From NCBI GenBank assembly GCA_903813345.2, contig CAIIXF020000004.1, positions 782,513-846,512 on the forward strand: a DNA stretch of 64,000 bases, written 5' to 3'. Below the pieces are notes generated by a model. The model did not search any database. It was not told where the DNA came from and was given only the letters and a program-made list of their open reading frames with translations. The position numbers and the translations under genes are program-made. Positions 53,855-64,000 of this stretch are shown here, in pieces; the stretch's first letter is position 1, and each line of letters begins with the position of its first letter. Origin of the DNA: Owenia fusiformis (taxonomy: Eukaryota; Annelida; Polychaeta; Sabellida; Oweniidae).

Positions 53855-56399
53855 ATGGAAAAGAAGAATAACTTGTGTATGCACACCATTGCAATAACTT
53901 TTGCTCTGGTGGTTGCTGTTTTGTCTTTTGTATGCTCAATTGTAGTATACTACGAAACACAAAAACAAGATAGTGGGCCAGTCGAACTGGACGCTAAAGT
54001 AGTCCAATTGAATGATGAACTGCACCAAGTGAAATACGATCTCGTTCAAGTAACTGATGAGCTTATTCAGGTCAAACATGAACTTGGCAAAGTCAAAGAT
54101 GAGTTGCTTCAACAACAAAACGAATCTCGTAATGAAGTTCTTGACCTTCATGTCGAATGTCTGAAAGTAAAGAATGAACAAAAAGAGGCGCAGTTACGTA
54201 TTGGTGAACTGGAAACACAAATACAGGTATGTTCTTTAAAAACAGCTCGAAATCCCCAATTCATGTCAGACATTGTACGATTTTTTACGAGAGGTTTTCA
54301 TACCTCAACATATACTTGAATCTATACAAACATTTTTTATCAAGAAACTATCAACTATGAATGTAATTGTCTAACCACAATAACAAACCAGAGCATTTCA
54401 TTCACTCGCCCGGTTTACAAAGATAACAAAGTACGACATGTCACACTTTCCAAATGAAACATCGATGGGACATTTAGTTTTTTTTATCAGAAAAAAGAAT
54501 GATTCGTGATAATCTGATGCACTTCATTGTGTTTTCTGGACGTTTATCCTATCTTGTTTTATCTTTTCTTGTTGACATTTTTAGTATTTGACGGGCACCA
54601 AAGATCAGAATGATGAAAAAACGTATTTTAACACAACATTGAACAGAATAAAACGACAAACGACAGCAGCAGTTGCAGGTCTGTAAAACATTCAATTTAA
54701 ATCTTAAAAATTCATGGAGATTAATTTTTTATTTGCATAGCACTTACTTAATAACAATCATAATCATATTAAAGCTGAACAATCATTTTCATTAACATTA
54801 TCTATTCAAGGCTGCAATTGCAATGGTCGTGATGGTAGAGATGGATTAGTTGGACCACAAGGGCCACCCGGCCCAGAAGGCAAACCAGGTCCCCAAGGTA
54901 CCCCGGGGGCACAAGGTACACCTGGAGTGCAGGGAGCAGCTGGCAGAGATGGTAGGGATGTAAGTGCACTTTTTATTCTACACAATGCAATGGATTCCTG
55001 ATGGTGGTGACATCACCAGTCATGTATAATCAAACCAGGCTTAAATCAACAAGTTTTATTCATATTGGACAACGAAGCTTTAAAAGAAACGTGAAAACAT
55101 TATCTTACTTTTCCAGATTAATTTTGGTCGATGCATTCATGAATACGATAGTTTTGAATAAATAGAGAATATATTTTGATCTAGGGCCCCTTTAGGCTTT
55201 ATATTATTTTTACACACGAATGGATAGGATATTGGAAAGAAGGGATCGTAGCGTAGGGAGCTGTTTCTTTTTTATACTTCGTTTTTGATTGATGAAAATA
55301 TGGGAATTTTAAATAAAAGAATAATACTAAATGTTGTTTCATATTTAGGTTGTAATTGGACAGGGCTTATCCATTAGTGATATGAGTAACTTACTTGAAC
55401 AGCTACATATTGCTGCACCATGCAGAAACAAATCCACTGGTGCGCAGGGTCCCCCTGGTCCCCGAGGCCCACGAGGTCTAGCAGGTGGCGCTGTTTATAC
55501 AAGATGGGGGAGAACAACATGCCCCAGTGGTGTTGAGAAAGTGTATTCGGGTGTGTAAAACGAGTCTTTGAGCCCCGAATGATACTAATTTAAATTATAG
55601 TACATAGTTTTTGGTAGATCAATTGTTTATTTGATAGTTTAAAATAGGCATTTGTTTTTAAGAAAGGTATATATTAATAGTTGAAGACTGTGTGTGTTTA
55701 TTTGACAATCAATAAATTGATACATTATTTGACACATCATTGTGTATGAATTTTTACCTTTGTTCAGCCTATCGGTTACGGTCGACCCAGTAAGTTCATC
55801 AATGTAGATGTTTTACTTTAAGTATGCTATTAAGATATTTAGATACAACTTAGTGTTTTGTTGAAGGTATCATTAGTTTTTTTGTTGAAGGTATCATCGG
55901 AAATTCACATTATACCAACACGGGATCAGGAGGTAACTATCTGTGTCTACCCATGGAACCTGAGTGGGGATACACTATGGCTGGTACACAATCAGGCACT
56001 TATATCTATGGAGTAGAGTATGAGGTTCAGTATGCAAACAATCCGTTTCTTACTGACAACTTTCCCGACCCTACACAACCGGCTAGTTGGCTCCATGAAC
56101 AAGATGCAGTATGTGCTGTTTGTAGAGTTCCCGAGAGGAGCAGCCATTTTATGCTACCTGCAATGAAAACATGCCCCGATTCTTGGATTAAGGAATACAA
56201 TGGATACTTAATGAGTATGCATAACAATTTCCATAAAACAGAGTTTATATGTGTAGACGAATCTCCCGAAGCTGATGAGGGAGGTCATGAAAACAAGAAT
56301 GGGGGTCTTCTGTATGTGGTAGAAGCCGTTTGTGGTTCTCTTCCTTGTCCAAAATATATCAATGGATATGAACTCACGTGTGCTGTATGCACGAAGTAA
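53855..56399 (+). CDS. Type II transmembrane collagen with short-chain collagen C4-type C-terminal domain
   Basis: Five exons with consistent phases: 53,855-54,226; 54,585-54,678; 54,811-54,959; 55,349-55,550; 55,891-56,399; 441 aa. Order: cytoplasmic MEKKNNLC; one membrane anchor (~9-32); heptad-type coiled coil (~45-123); RIKR (145-148), a furin-type site suggesting ectodomain shedding; CNC; a Gly-X-Y run (~161-205); a linker; a short second Gly-X-Y block (GPPGPRGPRG); then a Cys-rich domain starting VYTRWGRTTCPSG and ending CAVCTK, as in sponge and invertebrate 'short-chain collagen C4-like' proteins. Likely a trimeric cell-surface or shed matrix protein. The exon-5 acceptor (TTGAAG at 55,890) has a duplicate 22 bases upstream. 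ATTAAA lies near 56,471. Confidence 0.88.
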
Positions 56400-56489
56400 A
56401 TTCGACTGATATCTGATATTAACGTACTACTTTGTATTGCACATGAAGTGACAATGAAAATATTGTGTTATTAAATTACAGTTAAACCA

Positions 56490-58045
56490 ACAGATACAGA
56501 ATACTTTATAGAGAGACCTTATACAGAATACCTTATAGAGAGACATTATACAGAATACCTTATAGAGAGACATAATACAGAATACTTTATAGAGGGACAT
56601 TATACAGAATACCTTATAGAGAGGCCTTATACAGAATACCTTATAGAGAGACATTATACAGAATACCTTATAGAGAGACATTATACAGAATACCTTACAG
56701 AGAGACATTATACAGAATACCTTACAGAGAGACATTATACAGAATACCTTATAGAGAGACCTTACAGAATACTTTATCGAGAGACATTATACAGAATATC
56801 TTATAGAGAGACTTTATTCAGAATACCTTATAGAGAGACTTTATACAGAGTACCTTATAGAGAGACATTATACAGAATACCTTATAGAGAGACATTATAC
56901 AGAATACCTTATAGAGAGAGCTTATACTGAATACCTTATAGAGAGACATTATACAGAATACCTTATAGAGAGACCTTATACAGAATACCTTATAGAGAGA
57001 TATTATACATAATACCTTATAGAGAGACCTTATACAGAATACCTTATAGAGAGACATTATACAGAATACCTTATAGAGAGACCTTATACAGAATACCTTA
57101 TAGAGAGACATTATACAGAATACCTTATAGAGAGACATTATACAGAATACCTTATAGAGAGACTTTATACAGAATACCTTATAGAGAGACATAATACAGA
57201 ATACTTTATAGAGGCACATTATACAGAATACCTTATAGAGAGACCTTATACAGAATACCTTATTGAGAGACATTATACAGAATACCTTATAGAGAGACAT
57301 TATACAGAATACCTTATAGAGAGACATTATACAGAATACCTTATAGAGAGACCTTACAGAATACTTTATCGAGAGACATTATACAGAATATCTTATAGAG
57401 AGACTTTATACAGAATACCTTGTAGAGAGACTTTATACAGAATACCTTATAGAGAGACCTTACAGAATACTTTATAGAGGGACATTATACAGAATACCTT
57501 ATAGAGAGACTTTATACCGAATACCTTATAGAGAGACATTATACAGAATACCTTATAGAGAGACTTTATACAGAATACCTTATAGAGAGACATTATCCAG
57601 ACTACCTTATAGAGAGACATTATACAGAATACTTTGTAGAGAGATATTATACAGAATACCCTATAGAGAGACATTATACAGAATACCATATAGAGAGACA
57701 TTATACAGAATACCTTATAGAGAATCCTTATACAGAATACCTTATAGAGAGAGCTTATACAGAATACTTTTTAGAGAGACATTATACAGAATACCCTATA
57801 GAGAGACATTATACAGAATACCCTATAGAGAGACATTATACAGAATACCTTATAGAGAATCCTTATACAGAATACCTTATAGAGAGACATTATACAGAAT
57901 ACCTTATAGAGAGACCTTTTACAGTATACTTGAAAGAGAGACATTATACAGAATACCTTATAGAGAGACATTATACAGAATACTTTATAGAGAGACATTA
58001 TACAGAATGCCTTATAGAGAAACCTTATACAGATACAACAGTGGT
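56490..58045. repeat. 27-bp array (~57 copies) between the two collagen copies
   Basis: Unit 'cttatagagagacattatac'-'agaatac'. Period 27 keeps minus-strand frames open (MSLYKVFCI repeated), with no other sign of coding. The array starts about 90 bases after the collagen stop and ends just before the duplicated intron-exon segment. Confidence 0.9.
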
Positions 58046-58147
58046 ACGTTTTAAAACCTCTGTCGATAGGATTCCTGTTTTTTTCTAAGATGAAATTATG
58101 GGAATTTTTAATAAAAGAATAAAAACTAAATGTTGTTTCATATTTAG

Positions 58148-59212
58148 GGTCTAATTGGACAGGGGTTATCCATTAGCGATATGAGTAACTTACTTGAACA
58201 GCTACATATTGCTGCACCATACAGTAACAAATCCACTGGTGCGCAGGGTCCCCCTGGGCCCCCAGTCCCAAGAGGTCTAGCAGGTGGCGCTGTTTATACA
58301 AGATGGGGGAGAACAACATGCCCAAGTGGTGTTGAGAAAGTGTATTCAGGTGTGTAAAACGAGTCTTTGAACCCCGAATGACACTAATTGTGTATTTGAT
58401 AGTTTAAAATAGGCATTTAAGTTTTTTCTAAGAAAGGTATATATCAATAGTTGAAGACTGTGTTTATTTGTTGTAAACAAATACATATAGGACCATGTAC
58501 AAATTGACAATAGGCACTGACATTGAAAATTCACAATAAATTGATACATTATTTAACACATAATTGTGTATGAATTTCCACCTTTAGTGAGCCTATCGGT
58601 TACGGTCGACCCAGTAAGTTCATCAATGAATATGTTTTACTTTAATTATGCTATTAAGAAATTTAGATACAACTAAAACTTAAACTTGTGTGTTTTGTTG
58701 AATGTATCATCGGAAATTCACATTTTACCAACACGGGATCAGGAGGTAACTATCTGTGTCTACCCATGGAACCTGAATGGGGATACACTATGGCTGGTAC
58801 ACAATCAGGCACTTATATCTATGGAGTAGAGTATGAGGTTCACTATGCAAACAATCCGTTTCTTACTGACAACTTTCCCGACCCTACACAACCGGCTAGT
58901 TGGCTCTATCAACAAGATGCAGTATGTGCTGTTTGTAGAGTCCCCGAGAGGAGCAGCCATTTTATGCTACCTGCAATGAAATCATGCCCCGATTCTTGGA
59001 CTAAGGAGTACAGTGGATACTTAATGAGTGCACACAACTCCCATCAAAAGTCTGAATTTATTTGCGTTGATGAAGCTCCCGAGGCTGCTGAAGGAGGTCA
59101 TGAAAGCAAAGATGGTGGTCTTCTGTATGTGGTGGAAGCCATTTGTGGTTCTCTTCCTTGTCCAAAATATATTAATGGATATGAACTCACGTGTGCTGTA
59201 TGTACGATGTAA
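58148..59212 (+). pseudogene. Duplicate of the last two collagen exons, acceptor destroyed
   Basis: 58,148-58,349 copies exon 4 (same 202-base length, acceptor TATTTAG and donor GTGTGT kept) and 58,704-59,212 copies exon 5 (same 509-base length, open to TAA). The exon-5 acceptor AAG has become AAT, and the next AG upstream (58,667) leads into a stop after four codons. One triple-helix glycine is valine (GPPGPPVPRG) and a linker cysteine is tyrosine (APYSNKS). Exons 1-3 are absent. An in-frame ATG at 58,688 could start a 174-codon product without signal peptide. It is either a pseudogene, or an alternative 3' end if another acceptor is used. Confidence 0.75.
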
Positions 59213-60903
59213 ATTCGACTGATATCTGATATGAACTCACTACTTTGTATTGCACATGAAGTGACAATGAAAATATTGTGTTATTAAATTACAGTTAACA
59301 CTATGTAAAATCCCATGATTAATACAGTATCATAAACCTATTAAACATACATATCAGTTGTTTTAATTCGTTTTAACCTGTTATCATAGGTTTATGTATA
59401 AGACATAATTATAACAATGAATGATACGGACTTTTTTGGAGTTTCTCCTCTGATACTTGTATAATTTGTTTTAATTTGTTATCAGCTGTTATCAGCTGTT
59501 ATATTCCATCTGGTTCAACTGGGAAAAACATATTATACTGGATGATACATTTCTCTGCTCTTGCGTATAATTTGTTTACATTAGGTTACATGTTGTTGAC
59601 ACAACATGTTGACACTATCTTGTTGACATAGACATATTGAGTGTTTTAATAAAAGCGGGTATTGATAAATTAAGTTTTGACATTTGAAAGTTGTAATGAA
59701 TAAATATAAATGATTTTTCAAAATAAGTCACCAGAAGTGACAAGTGCAGCAGTTGAAAGATATATTTTAGTTTTACATTTATAACGTGCTTGCAAAAACA
59801 CGGGCGACCATTTAGATTATTAGCGGTTTTATTATAATATTGGATTGCTTAAATGCGCTCCATGAAAGAAAAATGTGGGCACTTTATTAATTGAAATCAA
59901 TATGTCTTAATATTAAAGCTACATTGTTAACGGAGACAACGTAAGACTGCGACATTTTAACCCATTTCAAAATTCGGTGTTTTTATTTTCCATAACGGCT
60001 ACTAGAGGTCTGTGATTAGTTATTCAGGTTTTTGTACTTTTGGGTCTTATTTTATTGCCACTGATCAATAAATATTCATATTCGATCATATAAACAAGTT
60101 TAGGAAGTTTTATATAACAAACTAGAAATTTTTGGAAATGACCCCCGGCGTCTGTACGTTAACAGAGTAAGTGTAAAATGCACTTCGCTCGCAGGATCTT
60201 TTGATCTAGCGCATGGATTGACCTGATTTTTTCCATAGAGATTAAGCTTATCCTTCCCCACAAAAATGAGTATGATCGTTAAAATCGGATCATTAATAAA
60301 GAAATGAACGCTGGAAAACTGTTAATTTCGATGAATTTTTTGTTTCCCGCATTCATACAAACAAATCTTCAATTTAGCACGAATTGACGCAAAAAGCGTT
60401 CGAGGCAATACTAGAGATACCAGAAAATGATTTTATGCGAGCACATTTTCGATTTATAGCCCTAATTTTTAATAATTACTTACCGCATTTGACTATTTAC
60501 AAAATTTGGAGTTTTAAAGATGGCTACGTTAGCGCCAATGTGAATTGACCAATAGGACGTCGCTTGTAACGTAATCCGGTAGAGATTTTCAACAATTTCC
60601 GGTCAACATGAAATTTCAGTTTTCTGTACATTTCGTCGTTGTTCTGTCTATTTAACGATGAATCTTGCCGTATTTGAGTTGATAGATCGATACTTACTAT
60701 CAATAAGCCGTTCCAAGTACATCTGACAGATGCCTGATTTATTTATGGACGATAACGACGACTAGTTTGATGGAACAATTTGTTTGATTTTTGCTGAAAA
60801 TCCAATCTCAAGCCCGGGTCTCAAGCAGACACAAGCAGCTTTACACTGAGGTAAATTGGTAAATAAAATACAATAAAATATTAATACGAGATATATAATG
60901 ATA
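59213..60903. other. Intergenic, nothing recognised
   Basis: About 1.7 kb of AT-rich DNA following the duplicated collagen 3' flank (similar to 56,400-56,480 for the first ~80 bases). No supported frame. Confidence 0.5.
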
Positions 60904-61180
60904 CAGGCCTGTCAACTGTCCCGCAATTTGCGTATTTGTCACGCATTTGCTGAAGAATTTGAAGTCACGCCAGTTTTTTTTGCGTGACAGAAAATGTCAC
61001 GCAAAATACGCATTTTACCTGGTAATTGTCAAGCAAAAATATTTCTGTAGAAATTTTTTCGAAATATGTTTACGATACGGTAAAAATACGAACGCCGGAA
61101 AAAAACGAACGCAATTTGTTCGGATTTGTCACGCGAATCCCGTATGTGTCACGCATGTTCATTGGAAATTTTTCGTACCT

Positions 61181-61218
<38 letters not shown>

Positions 61219-61415
61219 TTGACGACAACGCGAGCGTAGCGAGCGCGAAAAATTTGAGGTGTTCAAAGTTTGGCAAAGGTGCTCAAACTTTGGCCAAAGG
61301 TGTTTAAAAGTTGGCCAAAGGTGTTCAAAATTTGGACAAAAGTGTTCAGATTTGGACTTAGGTGTCCAACATTTTGAAGTCACTCATATTAGGTGGTCCC
61401 AAGTTGACAGCCCTG
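60904..61415. mobile_element. 512-bp MITE with 7-bp TSD and internal poly-C
   Basis: Ends 'caggcctgtcaact' and (inverted) 'cagggctgtcaact', each followed by a GTCCC/GGGACC-type stretch. Flanks at 60,897-60,903 and 61,416-61,422 are both AATGATA. Inside are repeated TGTCACGCAA motifs, a 36-base C run (61,182-61,217) and a repeated 'gttcaaagtttgg' motif. Frames through the C run (poly-Pro/poly-Gly) are not genes. Confidence 0.8.
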
Positions 61416-61422
61416 AATGATA

Positions 61423-62350
61423 TGATTATCCCATATTGAATTAATTGCATAACAATATTTCAGTCTTCCTTTGAACCCTTGACACTGTATGGAAATATTG
61501 GTCTACATATTGGTCAATTTAAAAATGACTGATTGGGAAAAGACCAGGGGTTCATGCAAGACTTGTTTTTCATGTCAGTCATCGGAGTGTGACATTTACT
61601 TTTTTCAAAATATACATTACTCATACCAATATACAGGCAGTTCCATTTAGGTGCAGAAACTCACTTTTATCAATAATAGCGATAAATTCTAGTAGTGATA
61701 AATTAGTCGATAAATTTGATAATCATCAATTATCAATACATTTGGAGTATGGAATAACCTACAGAGCACATATGAAATTAACATTATCAGATATTATTGA
61801 TGAATTTGATATTTATCAAAATTAGCGCTATCATCAATATTATCTGATATAACCATGCAGAAAAACTAATTCAGATCAGTCCTGAAGTTTTCTAACATAT
61901 AGCAATAAAAGCGATAGTTTTAATAAAAATGAAATTATTCCTATACACTATTATTTTGATAATTATCAAATTAATTAATATGATCTGATATTACCAGATC
62001 AGCTAATTTCACTTGGCCTTGTTCTTAGTAAAACTGGTCTCAGACCAATAAATTGTATTGATAAAAGCAATAGTTTTTACATAAATGAAATAACAGCTGG
62101 CTAGTAAACAATTGATCAATATATCAACTGTCATGTATTAATGTTTTTTCAGATTTTTTGATCTTCTTATCACAAATTGAGAAATGTTTATGTCTTGTTC
62201 ATTGGATGTGATGGGAAGCTAGATATTCTAATTTGAGAATACACGTTTAAGTCATTGAGCTTTCAGATCATTGGACTTATACATCCCTTATACGTCTCGT
62301 TTGAAATATGCATCATGTACATGTAGAATGGTGTATAATAAATTCATTTT
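61423..62350. other. Intergenic, nothing recognised
   Basis: AT-rich, with short inverted segments such as TGATAATTATCA and GATCTGATATTACCAGATC. No gene seen. Confidence 0.45.
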
Positions 62351-62359
62351 CCAATTCCA

Positions 62360-62946
62360 GGATTTCTCCAACAATGCATCATCTCGCCCTCTGAAAACTT
62401 GGCAATCCTGGCTATGCAGTTTGAAAATCATCTACTGGAAAATCAGCAAATGAAAGTGACTCCGCACCAACCTTGCCAATTCATCAGTGTACAGTATTCA
62501 GTACAAATAGGCCTACATGTAAGTGCAGTTGTTTGTATCACAAGGTTTGTATCCAAAAGACTAGATATAAACTTTTCACTCATTTTTTATAAGAACATGA
62601 ATATCATATAGAAACGTAAATACTGTGGAGTTTTTATAGATCATTTGACTTTGTGTATTTCTGAATATAAATTTTTATTTTATTAACATTGTTCCAATGG
62701 CCGATAATGTTGACTTATCAATAATGGCAAATTGTTCATATGTATTCTATTGTATTGATTATTAGAAATAAATTTGAATTCTGTAAAAAAAACAAAAACA
62801 TTTCCTTCGAAATTATATACATAATATACATTTTACCATTCCAGGATTTCTCAACTGATGAATCATCTCAACCTCTGAAAACAAGTTTTATTCCCATTAC
62901 GTACATGTACATGGCAATCTTGGCAATCCTGGATATGCAGTTTTAA
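62360..62946 (+). other. Two copies of an exon-like segment
   Basis: At 62,361 and 62,845 an AG (CCAG) precedes a similar frame: DFSNNASSRPLKT and DFSTDESSQPLKT. Both are followed by related 'ggcaatcctggctatgcagttt' sequence; the second copy ends at TAA near 62,946. This may be a duplicated terminal exon of a gene extending beyond the window, or a repeat. The product was not recognised. Confidence 0.35.
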
Positions 62947-63453
62947 ATATATGGACCACTGGTGGTGATGGTGCTGGATCCAATAAACAATGATTATTAC
63001 GGTACATATTCCAAAAGACTAGCTCGCCAATGACACAACAAAAACCATAGACTCGAGCAATAAAATCTAAAGCTGTATGCCAAAGATACATAGTACTATC
63101 ATTCAGAATATGGATATCTGGATGAAATGGTGACAGTAAGAGCATATGTAAAGTTACCGATAATATGTATATGGTTCTAGTGGATTAATTTGAATGAAAA
63201 GAGATTGAAAGAGATTTTGATACACTGCTACATCTAGCATCCTGTTATCGAGAAGGATACATCCATATAGTAAGCTGTCCAATAAAATTATAAGTCCAGG
63301 TTATGCCATTCCTGAATGTGAAATTGTTCACAACCAAATATCACTTTGGATTCTAATCTATTGAGTGTGCCTGGGCTATCATCAATAACTTCTGTGCTGA
63401 TGATCACCGTCATGACCTGAATCACACTCAAATTTAAAATTACCTTCTTGTTA

Positions 63454-63885
63454 CCGGATTTTCTCGCATATTAGCCCTGGGCGTATAACTGAAAGAAGGG
63501 GTAATTTTGTCTGTTATTTTACCTCTTATTTTTCGCCCATGGGCGTATAAGTGTACTACTTTCGATTTTTGGCCCAGTGGGCGGAAAGGTGAGAAGAGCT
63601 CAAAGACTACCGTGTACCTACTGTTGTAGTCCTACAACCTTGGACTTAATGTTGAAACAAAGTAACAACAGAACGATTCACCACTGCCACTTACGGCACA
63701 GGGTTGAACTTAATGTTGAAACAAAGTAAAGACAGAACAATCTGCCAGTGACAAAATACTCTTGAATTTATTGAAATAATCAATAAATAGCCATTGTTAT
63801 AGGCCCATGGGTGTATAAGCGTACTACATTCGATTTTTGGCCCATGGGCCTAAATTTAGGGGGGCTTATATGCGAGAAAATCCGG
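63454..63885. mobile_element. MITE with CCGGATTTTCTCGCATA ends, TA TSD
   Basis: Inverted ends CCGGATTTTCTCGCATAT/A plus AGCCC, with TA on both sides. Inside, 'gcgtataag' plus 'cgatttttggccca' and 'acttaatgttgaaacaaagt' each occur twice. Tc1/mariner/pogo-type target choice. No transposase. Confidence 0.78.
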
Positions 63886-64000
63886 TATCATAAAGTGACA
63901 TTTGAAATATAGACAAAACTATGTTAAATTAACATAAACATAAAGTTGGCATGCATCATGACTCGAATGAGGATGATGATAATGGACCAAGTTTTTAAAG

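Noticed and set aside
56427-57998. Minus-strand frames repeating MSLYKVFCI
   Set aside because: 27-bp satellite keeps one frame open; composition and lack of homology argue against a protein.
61026-61383. Poly-proline and poly-glycine frames
   Set aside because: They are translations of a 36-base C homopolymer inside a MITE.

Overview
The window is eukaryotic and comes from an animal. It is AT-rich DNA with spliced genes (GT/AG introns, phase-consistent exons), 5'-truncated LINE retrotransposons, many short inverted-repeat transposons and an exceptional load of tandem repeats. The gene content (an ANKRD42-type ankyrin protein, the snoRNP assembly factor NUFIP1, a short-chain-collagen-C4-type transmembrane collagen) fits a marine invertebrate, perhaps a lophotrochozoan such as a mollusc. 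The exact taxon cannot be fixed from this sequence alone.

Layout. (1) 1-17,200: a tandem family of three nearly intact plus-strand PRISE-family reductase genes (5-beta-reductase/iridoid-synthase-like SDRs) at 6,354-7,418, 9,784-10,860 and 15,911-16,975. Each has a conserved TATA-like box, a short non-coding exon 1, one intron and an intronless coding exon. A decayed fourth 3' end lies at 17,068-17,153. Flanks and introns are loaded with MITEs, a LINE fragment, tandem repeats and three 1.3-1.5 kb elements with CAC termini and 5-bp target duplications (Transib/RAG-like). (2) 17,271-36,284, minus strand: ten phase-consistent exons of an ANKRD42 orthologue. Its last (coiled-coil) exons were not found and must lie further left or be lost. 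(3) 36,285-36,591: about 300 bp of divergent promoter. (4) 36,592-50,264, plus strand: a complete ten-exon NUFIP1 (535 aa). An antisense two-TM open frame interrupted by one in-frame TAG (46,593-47,321) sits inside intron 8. (5) 53,855-56,399: a five-exon type II membrane collagen. A 27-bp tandem array follows, then a second copy of its last two exons with a destroyed acceptor (58,148-59,212). (6) 59,213-64,000: no recognisable gene, but two MITE-like elements and a duplicated exon-like segment.

The most striking pattern is that many tandem duplications in the two divergent housekeeping genes straddle an exon-intron boundary. They include about 30 copies of the exon-8 acceptor (154-bp unit), about 50 copies of the exon-9 donor (49-bp unit) and about 28 copies of the NUFIP1 exon-2 donor (61-bp unit). 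Lower-copy versions occur at ANKRD42 exons 4, 5 and 10 and upstream of NUFIP1 exon 2. In every case one intact exon remains at the end of the array. Splice-site-seeded satellites of this kind are the candidate undescribed phenomenon here.
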